Shown: piece by piece, positions 8,935 through 18,256 of the stretch
Position numbering within the stretch: position 1 is the stretch's first letter
Layout of the letters: each line of letters opens with the position of its first letter
Program-made: the position numbers and the translations under genes
From: JAJFKB01 sp965230515
GTDB taxonomy: Bacteria > Pseudomonadota > Gammaproteobacteria > Pseudomonadales > IMCC2047
DNA: 64,000 nucleotides
NCBI GenBank assembly: GCA_965230515.1
Contig: OZ246007.1
Span: 3,286,001 to 3,350,000 of the forward strand
Direction of reading: 5' to 3'
The notes under the pieces: generated by a model
Told to the model about the DNA's origin: nothing
The model's input: the letters and a program-made list of their open reading frames with translations, nothing else
Database searches by the model: none

Positions 8935-11310
8935 ATGTTTCCGACAAATGATGAAGATTTACACCGCATCCGGCAGCGAGCGTCCCTGTACCGGGAGCGC
9001 TATCCGGCGTTCGCCCACTGGGCCGAGGGTTACGGCGTCATAAAACATAGTGACGAAACTCAGATCCGGGTGTTTGATTTGTGCCAGCAATTGTTGTGTA
9101 AGGACCGCTATGATCAGCTTGATGGCCCGCTGGCTATTTTTTGTGCGGCGGACCGCCTGACCAGCGCCGCGATGTGGTTGGTGGCACACATGACATACGC
9201 TTCTAGGGTTTATCTCGACGGTCGCGCATTGACGGCTGAGGACTTCAAGGCCAACCCGCAGGGACATACCGGTGGCTCGCTGAATATGGCGCCAGCCTAT
9301 GTCGGCTATATGGTCGCCAATACATTGGCTGGCACAACCCGCAGCTGGTTGATGGGGCAGGGGCACTGTGTCGCCGCAATCGACTCGGTCAACGTGCTGT
9401 TGGGCAATTTATTGCCAGAACAGGCCGCTCGATATGGTTTGACGAATCAGGGTTTATCGCATCTGATCGAGGACTTTTACAGCTATGCCATTAACCAGGA
9501 AGGCCGCCCCGGCGTGCCCTTAGGCAGCCATGTCAATCCCCACACGGCTGGGGGTCTTATCGAAGGGGGGTATCTGGGTTTTGCCGAATTGCAGTATGTG
9601 CATATGCCGCTGCCGGGTGAACATCTGGTGGCGTTTCTCAGCGACGGTGCGTTCGAAGAACAACGCGGCAGCGACTGGGCCAGCCGCTGGTGGCGAGCGG
9701 AGGACTGTGGTCTGGTGACGCCGGTAATGATCGCCAATGGTCGTCGTATAGACCAGCGATCCATCATGTATCAACAAGGTGGTTTGGAATGGTTTTTTCA
9801 GCACCTGCAACTGAATGGGTTCTATCCGATCGCCATTGATGGCAGGGATCCGGCGGCGTTTATTTGGGGAGTTTTTGAATCCGAAGCCCGTTTGCAGGCC
9901 TGCAGCGCACAGGTTCAGGCTGGCCATATGAGTTATCCGGTGAAATTACCTTACTTGATTGCCGAAACGATAAAAGGCTATGGTTTTTATGGTGAGGGAA
10001 CCAATGCCGCACATGGTGCGCCGCTACCTGAAAATCCTAAGTATGACCTTTCATCCCGTGGCTTGTTTAATGAGTCTGTAGCAGGTTTATTTGTATCTGA
10101 AAAAAAGCTCAGGCAGGCCGTATCGCAATTAAACACGCATGATAAAGATGCCCGGCTGCCGGAGAAGGATCATCCACTCTGCCGGAGGAATATTTCTCTT
10201 AGCTCAATCCCGGCATTTCAATGGGTAACCGTGGGTGCCGAATATTCCCCCATGGAAGCGATTGACAGGCAGTTCATTGCTCTAGTGTATGCTAATCCTC
10301 AATTGAGGGTAAGGGTTGGCAATCCCGATGAATTGCGCAGTAACCGTATGGGACATACGCTTGATAAGCTGAAACACCGTGTGCTGAAACAGGAAGACGG
10401 CGTGGCCGAGTCGATTCAGGGTGCTGTTATCACAGCCCTGAATGAAGAAGCTGTGGTGAGCGCAGCGCTAGGTAATAAAGGCGGAATTAACCTCGTGGTT
10501 TCCTATGAAGCCTTTGCCGTGAAAATGCTGGGAGCGATCCGTCAGGAGATCATTTTTGCACGTCACCAGAAAGAGTTAGGCCGTGCCCCTCAGTGGTTGT
10601 CGGTACCGGTAATCGCTACATCGCATCTCTGGGAGAACGGTAAAAACGAACAGTCACACCAGGATTCATTATTTGGCGAGGCCTTAATGGGTGAAATGAG
10701 CGATGTAGCGCGTGTGGTATATCCCGCCGATGCGAATAGCGGCATCGCCTGTTTAAACGCCTGTTATCGGACACAGGGACAAATCTGGGCGCTCACGGTA
10801 CCGAAACAACAGGTGAAGACCATTTTTAGCAAACAACAGGCGCAGCTCCTGGTGAGCCAGGGTGCTATAACCCTGGGGGAGAGCAACAATGCCGAAGTGC
10901 AGCTGGTTGCGGTGGGGGCTTATCAGCTCGATCTTTGTATCCAGATCCAACAAGAGCTTAGCGAAAATGGTATTTCTAGCTTTGTCACCTATTTGATGGA
11001 ACCCGGCCGTTTTCGTAAGCCCAGAGATCGATCGGAACAGGCCTTTGTTAGCAGCGTTTCAGCTAAAGAAGCGCTGTTTCCTTCGAACATAGCCCTGCGT
11101 GTGTTTGTCGCTCACTTGCGCCCGGAAACCCTGCTTGGTGTGTGCAGGCCTTTGGACCTGGGACCGCAGCGCTGTATTGCCTTCGGCTACACCAACCAGG
11201 GCGGCACGTTGGACACCAACGGGCTGTTTAAGGCCAATGGCTGTGAACTTGAAACTGTAGCAGTTGCTGCGATACGGAAGTTAGTCCTTCTAAAAAAGAG
11301 TGAGTTATGA
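8935..11310 (+). CDS. Phosphoketolase (xylulose-5-phosphate/fructose-6-phosphate)
   Basis: Thiamine-diphosphate enzyme that cleaves xylulose-5-phosphate or fructose-6-phosphate to acetyl phosphate. The protein has 791 residues, the usual size. QGHTGGSLNM and PLGSHVNPHTAGG are family hallmarks, and SDGAFEEQRG with a downstream N (IANGRRID) is the cofactor/metal motif. The C-terminal region has the transketolase-like fold. Acetyl phosphate made here can be used by the phosphotransacetylase and acetate kinase encoded just upstream, bypassing pyruvate and its carbon loss. The stop overlaps the Rieske gene start by 4 bases. Confidence 0.92.
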   Translation: MFPTNDEDLHRIRQRASLYRERYPAFAHWAEGYGVIKHSDETQIRVFDLCQQLLCKDRYDQLDGPLAIFCAADRLTSAAMWLVAHMTYASRVYLDGRALTAEDFKANPQGHTGGSLNMAPAYVGYMVANTLAGTTRSWLMGQGHCVAAIDSVNVLLGNLLPEQAARYGLTNQGLSHLIEDFYSYAINQEGRPGVPLGSHVNPHTAGGLIEGGYLGFAELQYVHMPLPGEHLVAFLSDGAFEEQRGSDWASRWWRAEDCGLVTPVMIANGRRIDQRSIMYQQGGLEWFFQHLQLNGFYPIAIDGRDPAAFIWGVFESEARLQACSAQVQAGHMSYPVKLPYLIAETIKGYGFYGEGTNAAHGAPLPENPKYDLSSRGLFNESVAGLFVSEKKLRQAVSQLNTHDKDARLPEKDHPLCRRNISLSSIPAFQWVTVGAEYSPMEAIDRQFIALVYANPQLRVRVGNPDELRSNRMGHTLDKLKHRVLKQEDGVAESIQGAVITALNEEAVVSAALGNKGGINLVVSYEAFAVKMLGAIRQEIIFARHQKELGRAPQWLSVPVIATSHLWENGKNEQSHQDSLFGEALMGEMSDVARVVYPADANSGIACLNACYRTQGQIWALTVPKQQVKTIFSKQQAQLLVSQGAITLGESNNAEVQLVAVGAYQLDLCIQIQQELSENGISSFVTYLMEPGRFRKPRDRSEQAFVSSVSAKEALFPSNIALRVFVAHLRPETLLGVCRPLDLGPQRCIAFGYTNQGGTLDTNGLFKANGCELETVAVAAIRKLVLLKKSEL

Positions 11311-11888
11311 AAAGTTTTAATGATAATCGACGCAGATTTTTAACCGTTGCCACCTCCTTTGTCGCTGGTGCTGGCGCAGTGGGCCTGGCGATACCCTTTG
11401 TGCAATCCTGGACTCCCAGTGCAAAAGTCAGGTCTTCGGGGGCGCCGGTTAAGGTGGATGTCTCGAAAATTGATCCTGGAGCCATTATCACCGTGGAATG
11501 GCAGCGCAAACCGGTCTGGGTGTTGCGACGTACCAAAGATAACATTGAAGAACTTAAAGAGCCTGCCCACAAGAGCCTACTCAGGGATGCGGACTCCGAG
11601 ATGAATCAGCAGCCGGATTATGCAAAAAACGCCTACCGCAGTATCCGTGGCGATATCTTTGTGGTGGTAGGTATTTGTACGCACCTGGGTTGTGTGCCGA
11701 ACTATAAACCCGAGGGGATAGCGGGTGTTGATCACGCATTATTTTACTGCCCCTGTCACGGCTCCAAGTTCGATCTGGCCGGGCGGGTATTTAAAGGGGT
11801 GCCGGCCCCTACCAACCTGATTATTCCTCCGCATCAGTACTTGGGAAACAACGTATTGGAGATCGGTTCCGATGCCACCACCAGCTAG
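11307..11888 (+). CDS. petA: Rieske iron-sulfur protein (ubiquinol-cytochrome c reductase type)
   Basis: A 193-residue membrane-anchored [2Fe-2S] protein like the Rieske subunit of the cytochrome bc1 complex. The N-terminus has a Tat-like signal (NRRRFLTV followed by a hydrophobic anchor). Cluster ligands are in CTHLGC and CPCHGS. Unusually there is no cytochrome b or c1 gene beside it; it is flanked by phosphoketolase and hflK. It could replace or supplement the housekeeping Rieske subunit under stress. The start overlaps the phosphoketolase stop by 4 bases. Confidence 0.9.
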   Translation: MKSFNDNRRRFLTVATSFVAGAGAVGLAIPFVQSWTPSAKVRSSGAPVKVDVSKIDPGAIITVEWQRKPVWVLRRTKDNIEELKEPAHKSLLRDADSEMNQQPDYAKNAYRSIRGDIFVVVGICTHLGCVPNYKPEGIAGVDHALFYCPCHGSKFDLAGRVFKGVPAPTNLIIPPHQYLGNNVLEIGSDATTS

Positions 11889-11941
11889 CGCCATTCAGCC
11901 AAAACCGCGCCACCTAAGCAATCAAAGAAAAGGAAACAGCC

Positions 11942-12922
11942 ATGAACGATAAGTTTGAACAATCATTGCCGGACATACCCATTTCACCGCGTCAGATTGC
12001 TTTGGGTATTGTCATCGCGCTCGCGGTGTATCTGGGCTACAGCAGTTTTTACACAGTCTCGGCGGAATCCGTCGGCGTCGTACAGCGCTTTGGTCACTAC
12101 CACTATGTCGTCGATCCTGGCCTGCATTTCAAAATTCCCTTCGGTGTTGATCAGGTGGTTCAGGTCCCAGTGAAACGTCAGCTCAAAGAAGAATTTGGCT
12201 TCGGTACACCCGGCGCGACGTTTACGCGACAGATGTCCGATCCCAGGGAATGGGAGCTGGAAACCACCATCGTTACCGGAGACTTGAATGCGGCGCTGGT
12301 GGAGTGGGTGATTCAGTTTCGCATTGAGAACGCCTTCGACTTCCTATTCAAAGTGCGCGATCCGGGGGATGCCCTGCGGGACATTTCCGAATCGGTGATG
12401 CGCGAAGTTGTCGGTGATCGTACGGTAGATGAAGTGTTGACCATCGGTCGTCAGGACATTGAGGCCAATGCCCAGACCAAGATGCAGGAGGTGGTTAACC
12501 TCTATGAAATGGGCTTGCGCATAGATCAGGTGCAGCTCAAGAACGTCAATCCGCCGAAACCGGTAAAGGCTTCCTTTGATGAAGTCAACGAAGCGCAGCA
12601 GGAACGTGAGCGCATGATTAATGTAGCCCGCGGCGAGTACAACAAGGCCGTACCCCAAGCCAGGGGTACGGCGGAACGCTCCATCCAGGCAGGGGAAGGG
12701 TATGCGATCCAGCGTGTCAATCAGGCGGAAGGGGACGCGGCCAAATTTAACGCGCTGCTGGCTGAATATATCAAGGCACCGGGGGTTACCAAGCGGCGAC
12801 TCTACCTGGAAACCCTGCAGGAGGTATTGCCAGTCGTGAAAAACAAAATTGTGCTCGACGATAAAGCAGCGTCCGTTTTGCCGTTGCTGCAACTCAACGC
12901 CATGCAAGGAGAACCCCGATGA
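11942..12922 (+). CDS. hflK: HflK, FtsH-associated SPFH protein
   Basis: SPFH/band-7 membrane protein that, with HflC, forms a cage around FtsH protease in the inner membrane facing the periplasm. 326 residues; one N-terminal membrane helix (about 18-36) followed by the band-7 domain starting at VSAESVGVVQRFG. The glycine-rich N-terminal tail common in E. coli-type HflK is absent, so the protein is shorter than the usual about 400 residues. The C-terminal region is helical coiled coil (NEAQQERERM, RGTAERSIQAGEGYA). The stop overlaps hflC as ATGA. Confidence 0.88.
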   Translation: MNDKFEQSLPDIPISPRQIALGIVIALAVYLGYSSFYTVSAESVGVVQRFGHYHYVVDPGLHFKIPFGVDQVVQVPVKRQLKEEFGFGTPGATFTRQMSDPREWELETTIVTGDLNAALVEWVIQFRIENAFDFLFKVRDPGDALRDISESVMREVVGDRTVDEVLTIGRQDIEANAQTKMQEVVNLYEMGLRIDQVQLKNVNPPKPVKASFDEVNEAQQERERMINVARGEYNKAVPQARGTAERSIQAGEGYAIQRVNQAEGDAAKFNALLAEYIKAPGVTKRRLYLETLQEVLPVVKNKIVLDDKAASVLPLLQLNAMQGEPR

Positions 12923-13872
12923 ACAGATTCATCTACATCGCGCTGGCGGTATTATTTCCGCTACTGATCGTTGCCTATGAAGCGTTCTATACCGTGAACG
13001 AAACCGAGCAGGTGATCATGACGCAGTTCGGTAAACCCGTGGGCGGAATTGTTAATGAAGCCGGCCTGAAATTAAAGATTCCCTTTATCCAGAAAGTCAA
13101 TCGTATCGAAAAACGGATATTGCTTTGGGATGGTTCCGCCAACGATATGCCGACCAAGGACAAGCTTTATATCACGGTTGATACCTTCGGCCGCTGGCGC
13201 ATCAAAGATCCGCTGCAGTACTTCCTGCGGTTACGGGACGAGCGCAGTGCCCAGTCCCGGCTGGAGGATATTCTCGGCAGTGAAACCCGCAATGCCGTCG
13301 CCAAACACGAATTGATTGAAATTGTCCGAACCACCAAAGACAGAACGCCTGCTGTTGATCCCCTGCTGGCAGAAGCGGACGTTGGAAAATTGCTACCGAT
13401 TAAGCGCGGCAGGCGGCAAATTGAAGAGGATATTTTTTCCGCCGCGTCCGTAAAACTGGCGGAATTCGGTATTGAGTTGCTCGATATCCGGTTTAAGCGG
13501 ATTAACTATAACGAAAGCGTCCGGCAGAAAATCTACGCCAGAATGATCAGTGAACGCCAGCAGATTGCTGAGCGGTTTCGTTCCGAAGGTGCCGGTGAGG
13601 CCGCCAAAATTATCGGCAACAAGGAAAAAGACCTGCAGCGTATTGAGTCCGAAGCGTACCGAAAAATTCAATCTATTCAAGGTGTGGCCGATGCCAAAGC
13701 CACAGAAATCTATGCGGCGGCCTACAACCAAACCAAGTCGTCACGTGAACTGTATGACCTTGTGAAGACATTGGAAACCTACAAGCAGGTGATTGATCCT
13801 TCCACCACGCTGGTATTAACCACCGAAAGCGAGTTGTACCAGTTGTTGAATGGCGTGGGCCAGCAACCCTGA
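12919..13872 (+). CDS. hflC: HflC, FtsH-associated SPFH protein
   Basis: Partner of HflK, 317 residues, with an N-terminal membrane helix (about 4-22) and a band-7 domain (VNETEQVIMTQFGKP). KFNETVR-type signature appears as INYNESVRQKIYARMISERQ, followed by a coiled coil rich in ERFRSEGAGEAAKI, both typical of HflC. It overlaps hflK by 4 bases and precedes the YHS protein and ftsH, so protease and regulators form one operon. Confidence 0.92.
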   Translation: MNRFIYIALAVLFPLLIVAYEAFYTVNETEQVIMTQFGKPVGGIVNEAGLKLKIPFIQKVNRIEKRILLWDGSANDMPTKDKLYITVDTFGRWRIKDPLQYFLRLRDERSAQSRLEDILGSETRNAVAKHELIEIVRTTKDRTPAVDPLLAEADVGKLLPIKRGRRQIEEDIFSAASVKLAEFGIELLDIRFKRINYNESVRQKIYARMISERQQIAERFRSEGAGEAAKIIGNKEKDLQRIESEAYRKIQSIQGVADAKATEIYAAAYNQTKSSRELYDLVKTLETYKQVIDPSTTLVLTTESELYQLLNGVGQQP

Positions 13873-13882
13873 GGAGGTTTTG

Positions 13883-14380
13883 ATGAACAAACTGGAATTC
13901 ACGATTCACTGCCCTGTTTGTTATATGACAAAAATCAACCGATCACTGTTGGTGAACTATCAGGGCGTTGATCACTATTTTTGTTCGACCCAGTGTCTGG
14001 AGCGATTTAAGTCCCATCCACATCTGTTTGTGGGTGACCCCCAACATGGCAAGTCACCCAAGCAGAAAGACCAGGTGGTGTTAAAGAAGCGTCGCATTCG
14101 ATTTTGCGAAGCCATCAGCGATCCCCTTAAAGCAGAACTGGAAGCCTCACTGCAGATGCTGATGGGTGTTGAAGCAATTGTGTTTGAAGGTGAAGACTTG
14201 TACGTGACTTACGACCTCATTCAAGTCTCTCTGGAGGATATTGAAAAAGCCATCGAGAAAGCGGCAGTTGGGTTTCGCAAAGGTGTGTTGGATCAGGTTA
14301 AACGGGGACTGATTCATTACAGCGAGGAGTGTGAACTCGACAACCTTGCACACCTGACCAAGGACGGTGGTTGTCACTGA
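13883..14380 (+). CDS. YHS-domain metal-binding-like protein
   Basis: A 165-residue cytoplasmic protein. The first 50 residues look like a YHS/TRASH-type metal module (CPVCYMTKINRS ... HYFCSTQCLERFKSHP). The remaining part (CEAISDPLKAELEASLQML...IEKAIEKAAVGF) resembles a ferredoxin-like HMA fold without its CxxC. The C-terminus ends in GGCH. I chose the ATG at 13883 behind GAGGAGG. It sits between hflC and ftsH, where I do not know such a gene as standard; it could tie protease activity to metal state, but that is a guess. Confidence 0.7.
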   Translation: MNKLEFTIHCPVCYMTKINRSLLVNYQGVDHYFCSTQCLERFKSHPHLFVGDPQHGKSPKQKDQVVLKKRRIRFCEAISDPLKAELEASLQMLMGVEAIVFEGEDLYVTYDLIQVSLEDIEKAIEKAAVGFRKGVLDQVKRGLIHYSEECELDNLAHLTKDGGCH

Positions 14381-14390
14381 GGAAAATGCA

Positions 14391-16253
14391 ATGAATAAAA
14401 AGCAGCAATTGAATCTGGTCTACCTGTTTGTGGCGCTGTGGGGGGTTGTGCTGTTTCAGAGCTTCTGGGGACACACAGCTAGTCAGGCTCAACTGAGTTA
14501 CAGCGAGTTTGAGCGCTACCTGCAACAGGGCTGGTTAAAAGACCTGGTGGTTGATCAGCAAACCATTCGCGGCAGCTTCAAGGAGCCGATTGAGGGCAAA
14601 GACCACTTCGTTACACCCCGGGTCGATATCGACCTGGCGGAAAAACTCGCCCCCTATAACGTGGACTACAAGGGTGTTGTCTCCGGTGGGCCGCTTGCCA
14701 CATTAATCGGCTGGATCGCTCCGGCACTGGTGTTTTTCCTGGTGTGGTTTTTGATGTTCCGTAAATTTGCCGACAAGCAGGGCATGGGCGGCATGATGAA
14801 TATCGGTAAGAGCAAAGCCAAGGTGTTGGTTGAGAAAGATACGGGCGTCACGTTTGATGACGTGGCTGGGGTGGATGAGGCCAAGGAAGAATTGGTGGAA
14901 GTGGTGCAGTTCTTAAAAGAACCGGGGAGATATAGCCGATTGGGTGCCCATATTCCCAAGGGGGTATTACTGGTTGGCCCGCCGGGTACCGGTAAAACAC
15001 TGATCGCCCGCGCCGTGGCGGGGGAGGCCGGAGTGGCGTTCTTTTCCATTAGCGGCTCGGAATTTATCGAAATGTTTGTCGGTGTTGGTGCCGCCAGAGT
15101 GCGGGATCTGTTTGAACAGGCCAAGCAACATGCCCCCGCCATTATTTTTATCGACGAACTGGATGCCTTGGGTCGTGTGCGCGGTGTAGGCCCCATGTCC
15201 GGGGGCCACGATGAGCGTGAACAAACCCTGAATCAGTTACTCAGCGAACTGGATGGTTTTAATCCCTCTGAAGGCGTGATCATTCTCGCAGCCACCAACC
15301 GGCCCGAAATCCTCGACCCGGCCTTACTACGCGCTGGCCGCTTTGACCGTCAGGTATTGGTCGACCGCCCGGATAAAGTCGGCCGTGGACAGATACTTCG
15401 CGTCCATATGGTAAAGATACAGGCCGATGATACGGTCAGCATAGAAGCAGTTGCGTCGCTAACCACCGGATTCAGTGGCGCGGACCTGGCGAACCTGGTT
15501 AATGAAGCGGCGCTGCTCGCCACCCGGCGCGGTGCCGACAGTGTCTCCATGGAGGATTTTGTCAATGCCATCGAGCGCATCATTGCTGGCTTGGAGAAGA
15601 AAAACAAACTGATCAATCCACAGGAAAAGGCCGTCGTCGCGCATCACGAAATGGGTCATGCCCTGGTGGGCATGGCGCTCAGCCCGGAACAGCCGATTCA
15701 AAAAGTCTCCATAATCCCCCGTGGTGTGGGAGCGCTTGGCTACACCATCCAGCGCCCCTCGGAAGATCGCTATTTAATGAGCAAAAAAGATTTGCAGAAT
15801 CGTATCGCCGTGCTGTTGGCGGGGAGAGCGGCGGAGCAACTGATCTTCGACGAAGTGACCACCGGCGCCGCCGACGATTTGGTGAAAGCCACGGATATTG
15901 CCCGAGCCATGGTGACCCAGTATGGCATGTCGGACGAGATCGGCATGCTGTCCATTGATACGCCAAAATCGCCGTTTCTCGATCCATCCATCACTGATTC
16001 CAGCCTGCGTTTCGGCCCCGATATGGCACAGCGGGTATCGGCAGCCGTCAGCCAACTGTTGAATGACGCTTTTGCCCTGGCGACGGATATCCTCACGCTC
16101 AATCAGTCGTTACTGGAAGAAACCGCCCAACGGTTGCTGGCGGAGGAAACCCTGGACGATCAACATCTGTCTGGCATCAAACAGAAAATCACTGTGTCCA
16201 GGGCGATTCAACAAGTGGCTTTTTCCGCCTTCACGTCTGCGGAGAACCATTAA
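14391..16253 (+). CDS. ftsH: ATP-dependent zinc metalloprotease FtsH
   Basis: Membrane-bound AAA+ protease that degrades damaged membrane and cytosolic proteins. 620 residues: two membrane helices (about 8-26 and 106-126) enclosing a periplasmic domain, then the AAA+ module with Walker A GPPGTGKT, Walker B IIFIDELDALG, pore loop FVGVGAARVR and SRH region ATNRPEILDPALLR, then the peptidase with zinc motif HEMGH and the third ligand region (TTGAADDL). ATG at 14391 follows GAGGAAAATGCA. The island carries its own hflKC, so this is likely an additional copy beyond the housekeeping ftsH. Confidence 0.95.
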   Translation: MNKKQQLNLVYLFVALWGVVLFQSFWGHTASQAQLSYSEFERYLQQGWLKDLVVDQQTIRGSFKEPIEGKDHFVTPRVDIDLAEKLAPYNVDYKGVVSGGPLATLIGWIAPALVFFLVWFLMFRKFADKQGMGGMMNIGKSKAKVLVEKDTGVTFDDVAGVDEAKEELVEVVQFLKEPGRYSRLGAHIPKGVLLVGPPGTGKTLIARAVAGEAGVAFFSISGSEFIEMFVGVGAARVRDLFEQAKQHAPAIIFIDELDALGRVRGVGPMSGGHDEREQTLNQLLSELDGFNPSEGVIILAATNRPEILDPALLRAGRFDRQVLVDRPDKVGRGQILRVHMVKIQADDTVSIEAVASLTTGFSGADLANLVNEAALLATRRGADSVSMEDFVNAIERIIAGLEKKNKLINPQEKAVVAHHEMGHALVGMALSPEQPIQKVSIIPRGVGALGYTIQRPSEDRYLMSKKDLQNRIAVLLAGRAAEQLIFDEVTTGAADDLVKATDIARAMVTQYGMSDEIGMLSIDTPKSPFLDPSITDSSLRFGPDMAQRVSAAVSQLLNDAFALATDILTLNQSLLEETAQRLLAEETLDDQHLSGIKQKITVSRAIQQVAFSAFTSAENH

Positions 16254-16334
16254 TGCAGGCGAGAGTAAGGCGCATCAATCAGATCGTCTTCAGTCGCCAC
16301 GGCATTATGGGCCGTGGAGGATGTAATACGTGCT

Positions 16335-17594
16335 ATGAATGACTACCAAACGCAACTTTCCCATCTGATGCTGTTCGCCCAAAGCATCGGCATCGGCTTT
16401 CTGATCGGGCTCGAACGGGAGCGCCACAATAACGCCATTGCCGGGGTGCGCACGTTTACCCTGATTGCGCTCGCCGGCAGTCTGGCCGGCTATATTGCTA
16501 CACCTGAACAGAATGTGGGGCTGGCCATTGCGATTGGTCTGTTGGTTGGTCTTTCATTGGTCGTTGCGCAGGCAAAATCAACATCCGAAGAGTCGGATAC
16601 GACGACGGTGATGGCCGGGTTAATCGCTTTTGCGCTTGGCTACAGTCTGTGGCTGGGACATCCGTTGTTGCCGGCGACTTTAGCCATCGCTATCACCGCT
16701 ATTTTGTATTTCCGCGAGCAATTGCGGCAGGTGCCGCAGCAGTTGACGGATAAGGATATCCGGTCGTTCTTCCAGTTTGCGGCGGTCGCGTTTATTTTGC
16801 TGCCCATCCTGCCTGATACCACCTATGGTCCCTATGCGGTGTTTAACCCGTATCAAACCGGTTGGCTGGTGGTGTTGATCAGCGGTATCAGTCTCGCCGG
16901 TTACGTAGCGCTACGCTGTCTGGACGGCAAGGCAGGGCTGCTGATTCTCGGCTTGTTTGGTGGCCTGGTTTCCACCACCGCGACGACCCTCGTCTATGCG
17001 CGACACAGTAAGAGCCTACGGGGATTTTCCACCGTTGCCAGCACCATCATCCTGCTCTCGCACATTGTCCTGTTCATTCGCGTTGGTATCCTGGTTTCAG
17101 TGGTAGAGCCTTCGATGTTGCGGCCCATGTTGCCTTGGTTATTAGGCGGCGGTTTAGTGGGTGGTGTTTATGGGCTTTGGGCTTATCGTCGTGCTGTCAG
17201 TGCACAAAAAGCCCTCCCGGATCTGGAGGTCAGAAATCCGGCGGAGCTGAAAACGGCGCTGGGCTTTGCGGCGGCATTCGCTGTGGTATTGCTACTGGTA
17301 TCGTGGATGAACGACAACTTCGCCGATACCGGTGTTTATGTCGTGGCCTTTATCTCAGGTTTGACGGACCTGGATGCCATTACCATTTCCAATCTTAAAT
17401 TGGTATCGAGCCAGACACTCAGTTCACCAGTGGCGGTAACCGCCATCGTTATCGCCTTCGTAGCCAACCTGATTTTTAAGTACGCGATTGTCCTGACGGC
17501 GGGGGCTAAGACGTTGCGTCTTCCGGTGGCCATGGGCTTTTTAACCTTGTTGATCGGCATCGCGTTGGGTCTCGCTGCGGATCGTTTCTTGTAA
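16335..17594 (+). CDS. MgtC/SapB and DUF4010 membrane protein
   Basis: A 419-residue integral membrane protein with roughly 12 hydrophobic helices. The N-terminal third is MgtC/SapB-like (GIGFLIGLERERH, GVRTFTLIALAGSLAGY); the remainder is the DUF4010 domain with GLFGGLVSTTATTLVYARHS and FISGLTDLDAITIS. Members are linked to magnesium limitation or membrane stress, but the substrate is not known. I chose ATG 16335 rather than an in-frame GTG at 16314. Confidence 0.85.
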   Translation: MNDYQTQLSHLMLFAQSIGIGFLIGLERERHNNAIAGVRTFTLIALAGSLAGYIATPEQNVGLAIAIGLLVGLSLVVAQAKSTSEESDTTTVMAGLIAFALGYSLWLGHPLLPATLAIAITAILYFREQLRQVPQQLTDKDIRSFFQFAAVAFILLPILPDTTYGPYAVFNPYQTGWLVVLISGISLAGYVALRCLDGKAGLLILGLFGGLVSTTATTLVYARHSKSLRGFSTVASTIILLSHIVLFIRVGILVSVVEPSMLRPMLPWLLGGGLVGGVYGLWAYRRAVSAQKALPDLEVRNPAELKTALGFAAAFAVVLLLVSWMNDNFADTGVYVVAFISGLTDLDAITISNLKLVSSQTLSSPVAVTAIVIAFVANLIFKYAIVLTAGAKTLRLPVAMGFLTLLIGIALGLAADRFL

Positions 17595-17623
17595 CCCCTA
17601 TAACCCTGACGATGGAGAAGATT

Positions 17624-18256
17624 ATGACAACGTTGATAAACGCTCGATGGAAACTCAGACCATTATTCCCCCGCGCTCTGCTGGTTCTGTTATTTACGCT
17701 GCCGTGGTTAAGCGGCTGCGGCGTTAACAACATCCCCACCTACGATGAGCAGGCGAAAGCTGCCTGGGCCCAGGTGGAGAATCAGTACCAGCGGCGTGCG
17801 GATCTGGTTCCCAATCTAGTCGCCACCGTCAAAGGTTATGCCGCCCATGAACAGGAAACGCTGATAGCGGTGACTGAGGCCCGCGCCAAAGTCGGTTCCA
17901 TTCAGGCGGGCAAAGATCTACTTGATAATCCACAGAAGCTACAGCAGTTTCAGGCAGCTCAGAGCGAGCTGGGAAGTGCGCTACAGCGTCTTATGGTCGT
18001 CGTTGAGCGCTATCCCGATTTGAAAGCCAATCAAAATTTTCTGGCGTTGCAATCCCAGTTGGAAGGCACTGAGAACCGAATCAGCGTCGCCCGTCGCGAT
18101 TTTATTCAGGCAGTCAACCAATACAACAGGGAGATAAGAACCTTTCCCGGCAGGATCTGGCACTGGATTCTTTACAGTGATATGCCGCTACGGGAAACCT
18201 ATGAGGCTACGAACCAGAATGCAGAACAGGCGCCCAAGGTAGATTTCAATGACTAG
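17624..18256 (+). CDS. LemA family lipoprotein
   Basis: A 210-residue LemA protein. The signal peptide ends in a lipobox (LPWLSGCG), so it should be lipid-anchored. The family core is present: WAQVENQYQRRADLVPNLVATVKGYA and NRISVARRDFIQAVNQYN. The ATG at 17624 lies behind GGAGAAG; an ATG 12 bases earlier lacks a site. The stop overlaps the first TPM gene by 8 bases. LemA-TPM gene pairs are widespread and associated with envelope stress, with mechanism unclear. Confidence 0.9.
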   Translation: MTTLINARWKLRPLFPRALLVLLFTLPWLSGCGVNNIPTYDEQAKAAWAQVENQYQRRADLVPNLVATVKGYAAHEQETLIAVTEARAKVGSIQAGKDLLDNPQKLQQFQAAQSELGSALQRLMVVVERYPDLKANQNFLALQSQLEGTENRISVARRDFIQAVNQYNREIRTFPGRIWHWILYSDMPLRETYEATNQNAEQAPKVDFND

